A DNA stretch of 64,000 nt from assembly GCA_035295745.1 (NCBI GenBank), contig DATGIL010000004.1, positions 33,572 to 97,571 on the forward strand, read 5' to 3'. Position 1 is the first letter of the stretch; each line of letters opens with the position of its first letter. The translations under genes were made by a program, and so were the position numbers. The DNA is from JAIQFL01 sp035295745 (lineage in GTDB: Bacteria > Acidobacteriota > Terriglobia > Bryobacterales > Bryobacteraceae). Below the pieces are notes generated by a model, which was not told the DNA's origin, did not search any database, and saw only the letters and a program-made list of their open reading frames with translations. This document shows positions 59,933-64,000 of the stretch, piece by piece.

Positions 59933-60733
59933 ATGGTACCGCTAGCATACTCGGTCGTTTTGTCGATCGCCCTCGGCAGCGCCCCAGCCCAGGTGCTGAC
60001 CACCAGGCAGACACAGCTATTGGAAGAGACCCGCCGGGTTTCGCTCAACTACTCCAAGTGGCTGCCCGACCTGATCTGCACCGAGTTGATTCACCGCGAC
60101 ATCGACTGGCACGCCAACGGGAACTGGACCGCCATGGATAACCTCACCCTGCAGGTGACCTACTTCGACCGTAGGGAGTCGTATCAGTTGACGGCGCGCA
60201 ATCAACATGCCACGAAGCAACGCATCGAGTCGCTCAACGGCGCCATTAGCAAAGGGGAGTTCGGCAGCATGCTGCGCTGGATCTTCGATCCGCTCGCCAA
60301 GGCATCCTTTGAGTGGCAAGGCGCGGAGAGTATCCGCCGCAAGGCAGTCTCCGTTTTCACCTACCGGGTGGCCGCTCACAACAGCCGCCTGGAGTTAGCG
60401 GCAGCCTCGCATTCGATCTTCGCCGGCTTCCATGGCATGGTTTATGTTGATGACGAAACGAACCTGGTGATGCGTGTGATTGCGGAGATCGAATGCCCGG
60501 ACGACTTCCCGATCGCCGACCCGTTCGTCAGCATCGACTACGATTGGTCGGAGATCGCCGGGCATCGCTACCTGGTTCCAGTTCGCGCCGAAACCCGCAT
60601 GACTGAGCGGGCGCCGGATCCGGAGATCCAGGGCGGCACTAAATACCGCAATCGCATTCAGTTCCGGAGCTTCCGCAAATTCACCGCCGATTCGAAGCTC
60701 CAGTGGAGCGGCGCTGAGCCTTCGCGTTTGTAG
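59933..60733 (+). CDS. Secreted protein of unknown function, related to 5342-6694 protein
   Basis: A 266-residue protein with leader MVPLAYSVVLSIALGSAPAQ. Its order of motifs, WLPDLICTELIHRDIDW, LTLQVTYFDRRESYQLTARN, GMVYVDDETNLVMRVI and HRYLVPVRAETRM, parallels the N-terminal half of the protein at 5342-6694. The family is unnamed to me. It lies 54 bp before clpB on the same strand; no VWFA gene is near this copy. A GAGGAAG site fits ATG 59933; GTG 59927 is the alternative. Confidence 0.72.
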   Translation: MVPLAYSVVLSIALGSAPAQVLTTRQTQLLEETRRVSLNYSKWLPDLICTELIHRDIDWHANGNWTAMDNLTLQVTYFDRRESYQLTARNQHATKQRIESLNGAISKGEFGSMLRWIFDPLAKASFEWQGAESIRRKAVSVFTYRVAAHNSRLELAAASHSIFAGFHGMVYVDDETNLVMRVIAEIECPDDFPIADPFVSIDYDWSEIAGHRYLVPVRAETRMTERAPDPEIQGGTKYRNRIQFRSFRKFTADSKLQWSGAEPSRL

Positions 60734-60787
60734 CCTGGCTCACAAAACCGGCCCGCCGCCGCGCCCAGCCCTTCCTATATTGGATGT

Positions 60788-63430
<2,643 letters not shown>

Positions 63431-64000
63431 TACATCGTTTCCGAAATGCGGTCTCGTATTTTGGCAAGAACACTCCCACGGTCGTGGCTCGTTGTGAGCC
63501 GCGCGCGTAAGCAAGCGATGCCCGATCGCCCGAAAAACACTCCCTTACGGTCGTGGCTCGTTGTGAGCCGCGCGCGTAAGCAAGCGATGCCCGATCGCCC
63601 GAAAAACACTCCCTTACGGTCGTGGCTCGTTGCCAGGCGCGCGCGTAAGCAAGCGATGCCCCAATCGCCCGAAAAATCACTCCCTTGCGGTCGTGGCTCG
63701 TTGCGAGCCGCGCGCGTAAGCAAGCGATGCCCGATCGCCCGAAAAACACTCCCTTATGGTCGTGGCTCGTTGCGAGCCGCGCGCGTAAGCAAGCGATGCC
63801 CGATCGCCCGAAAAACACTCCCTTACGGTCGTGGCTCGTTGCGAGCCGCGCGCGTAAGCAAGCGATGCCCCAATCGCCCGAAAAACATTCCCTTACGGCC
63901 GTGGCTCGTTGTGAGCCGCGCGCGTAAGCAAGCGATGCCCGATCGCCCGAAAAACACTCCCTTACGGTCGTGGCTCGTTGCGAGCCGCGCGCGTAAGCAA
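63431..64000. other. Region after clpB, almost wholly tandem repeat
   Basis: The first 40 bp have no feature. From 63471 to the window edge the sequence is the 69-bp array. Frames on both strands through it translate into 23-residue repeats and are artefacts of a period divisible by three. No terminator with a U-run is seen after clpB. Confidence 0.75.
63471..64000 (-). repeat. 69-bp tandem array, at least 7.5 units, continues past window
   Basis: Units begin GTCGTGGCTCGTTGCGAGCC, continue GCGCGCGTAAGCAAGCGATG and CCCGATCGCCCGAAAAACAC, and end TCCCTTACG. The period is 69 bp (for example 63481 to 63550), with one or two units longer by 1-2 bases. The 24-bp core GCGAGCCGCGCGCGTAAGCA-AGCG is also found once at 3646-3669. 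The inverse reading contains GAGCCACGACCGTAAGGGAG, the theme of the 34-bp array at 18247. Confidence 0.93.

Noticed and set aside
63481..64000. Protein-coding repeat gene in the 69-bp array
   Set aside because: Open frames on both strands come from a period divisible by three. There is no ribosome site, and units match non-coding repeats elsewhere.

Overview
The window looks like chromosomal DNA of a GC-rich Acidobacteriota member, most like the Bryobacterales/Solibacter group. This rests on family content, not a database search: an Oar-like TonB-dependent receptor with an N-terminal carboxypeptidase-regulatory domain, two acidobacterial VWFA-related proteins plus a VWA domain fused to an M56 peptidase, three PQQ-propeller proteins beside a cytochrome c, many small secreted TPR, PEGA and FN3 proteins, Tat-like leaders on oxidoreductases, and short intergenic repeats. 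There is no rRNA, no convincing tRNA, no prophage, no intact insertion sequence and no CRISPR array.

Layout. 1-3340: divergent TonB receptor (cut by the window edge) and S9 peptidase. 3341-3908: a 14-bp tandem array. 3909-6694: VWFA-related protein and secreted partner. 6695-11738 (minus): a three-gene glycosyltransferase operon containing a pyruvyltransferase-glycosyltransferase fusion. 11897-12364: smpB. 12499-17395: secretin with TPR and cohesin domains, two pseudopilins and an FN3 lipoprotein. 17414-19572: DUF4342, VOC and AraC/GyrI-like proteins around an 11-unit 34-bp array. 19780-22346: an arsenic operon in which the ACR3 efflux gene is broken and arsC has ACG where ATG is expected. 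22343-25207: ABM-like protein, lipoprotein, aldo/keto reductase and Rrf2 regulator. 25338-32537: large secreted proteins (a repeat protein and a GH44 glucanase) and a membrane HTH protein. 32762-43672: PEGA, Gfo/Idh, TIM-barrel, TPR, VWFA, proC, serine hydrolase and MFS genes. 43673-49242: repeat elements, a 187-bp duplication and a quinoprotein/cytochrome c module. 49264-54746: matrixin-like protease, histidine kinase, DUF1624 protein, ATP-grasp protein and a BlaI/M56 pair. 54835-56522: crotonase, ribH, nusB. 56830-63430: acyl-CoA ligase, crotonase homologue, DUF1963, secreted protein and clpB. 63471-64000: a 69-bp tandem array running off the end.

How genes work together. The secretin and pseudopilins belong to one envelope apparatus. 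The glycosyltransferases probably build a surface polysaccharide. ArsR, ArsM and ArsC would methylate and reduce arsenic while direct arsenite efflux appears lost. The quinoprotein and cytochrome c are candidates for a periplasmic oxidation chain. BlaI and the M56-VWA protein form a compact sensor circuit with a promoter and operator packed against the BlaI start codon.

The least explained signal is the set of dispersed repeats. One composite family shares modules at 3646, 11831, 15014, 18197, 41148 and 63471, and in one case supplies the leader of a pseudopilin. A second, inverted-repeat family occurs at 3350, 19590, 43814 and possibly 56528. All coordinates and motifs were read by eye; family names are my recognition and no search was run.
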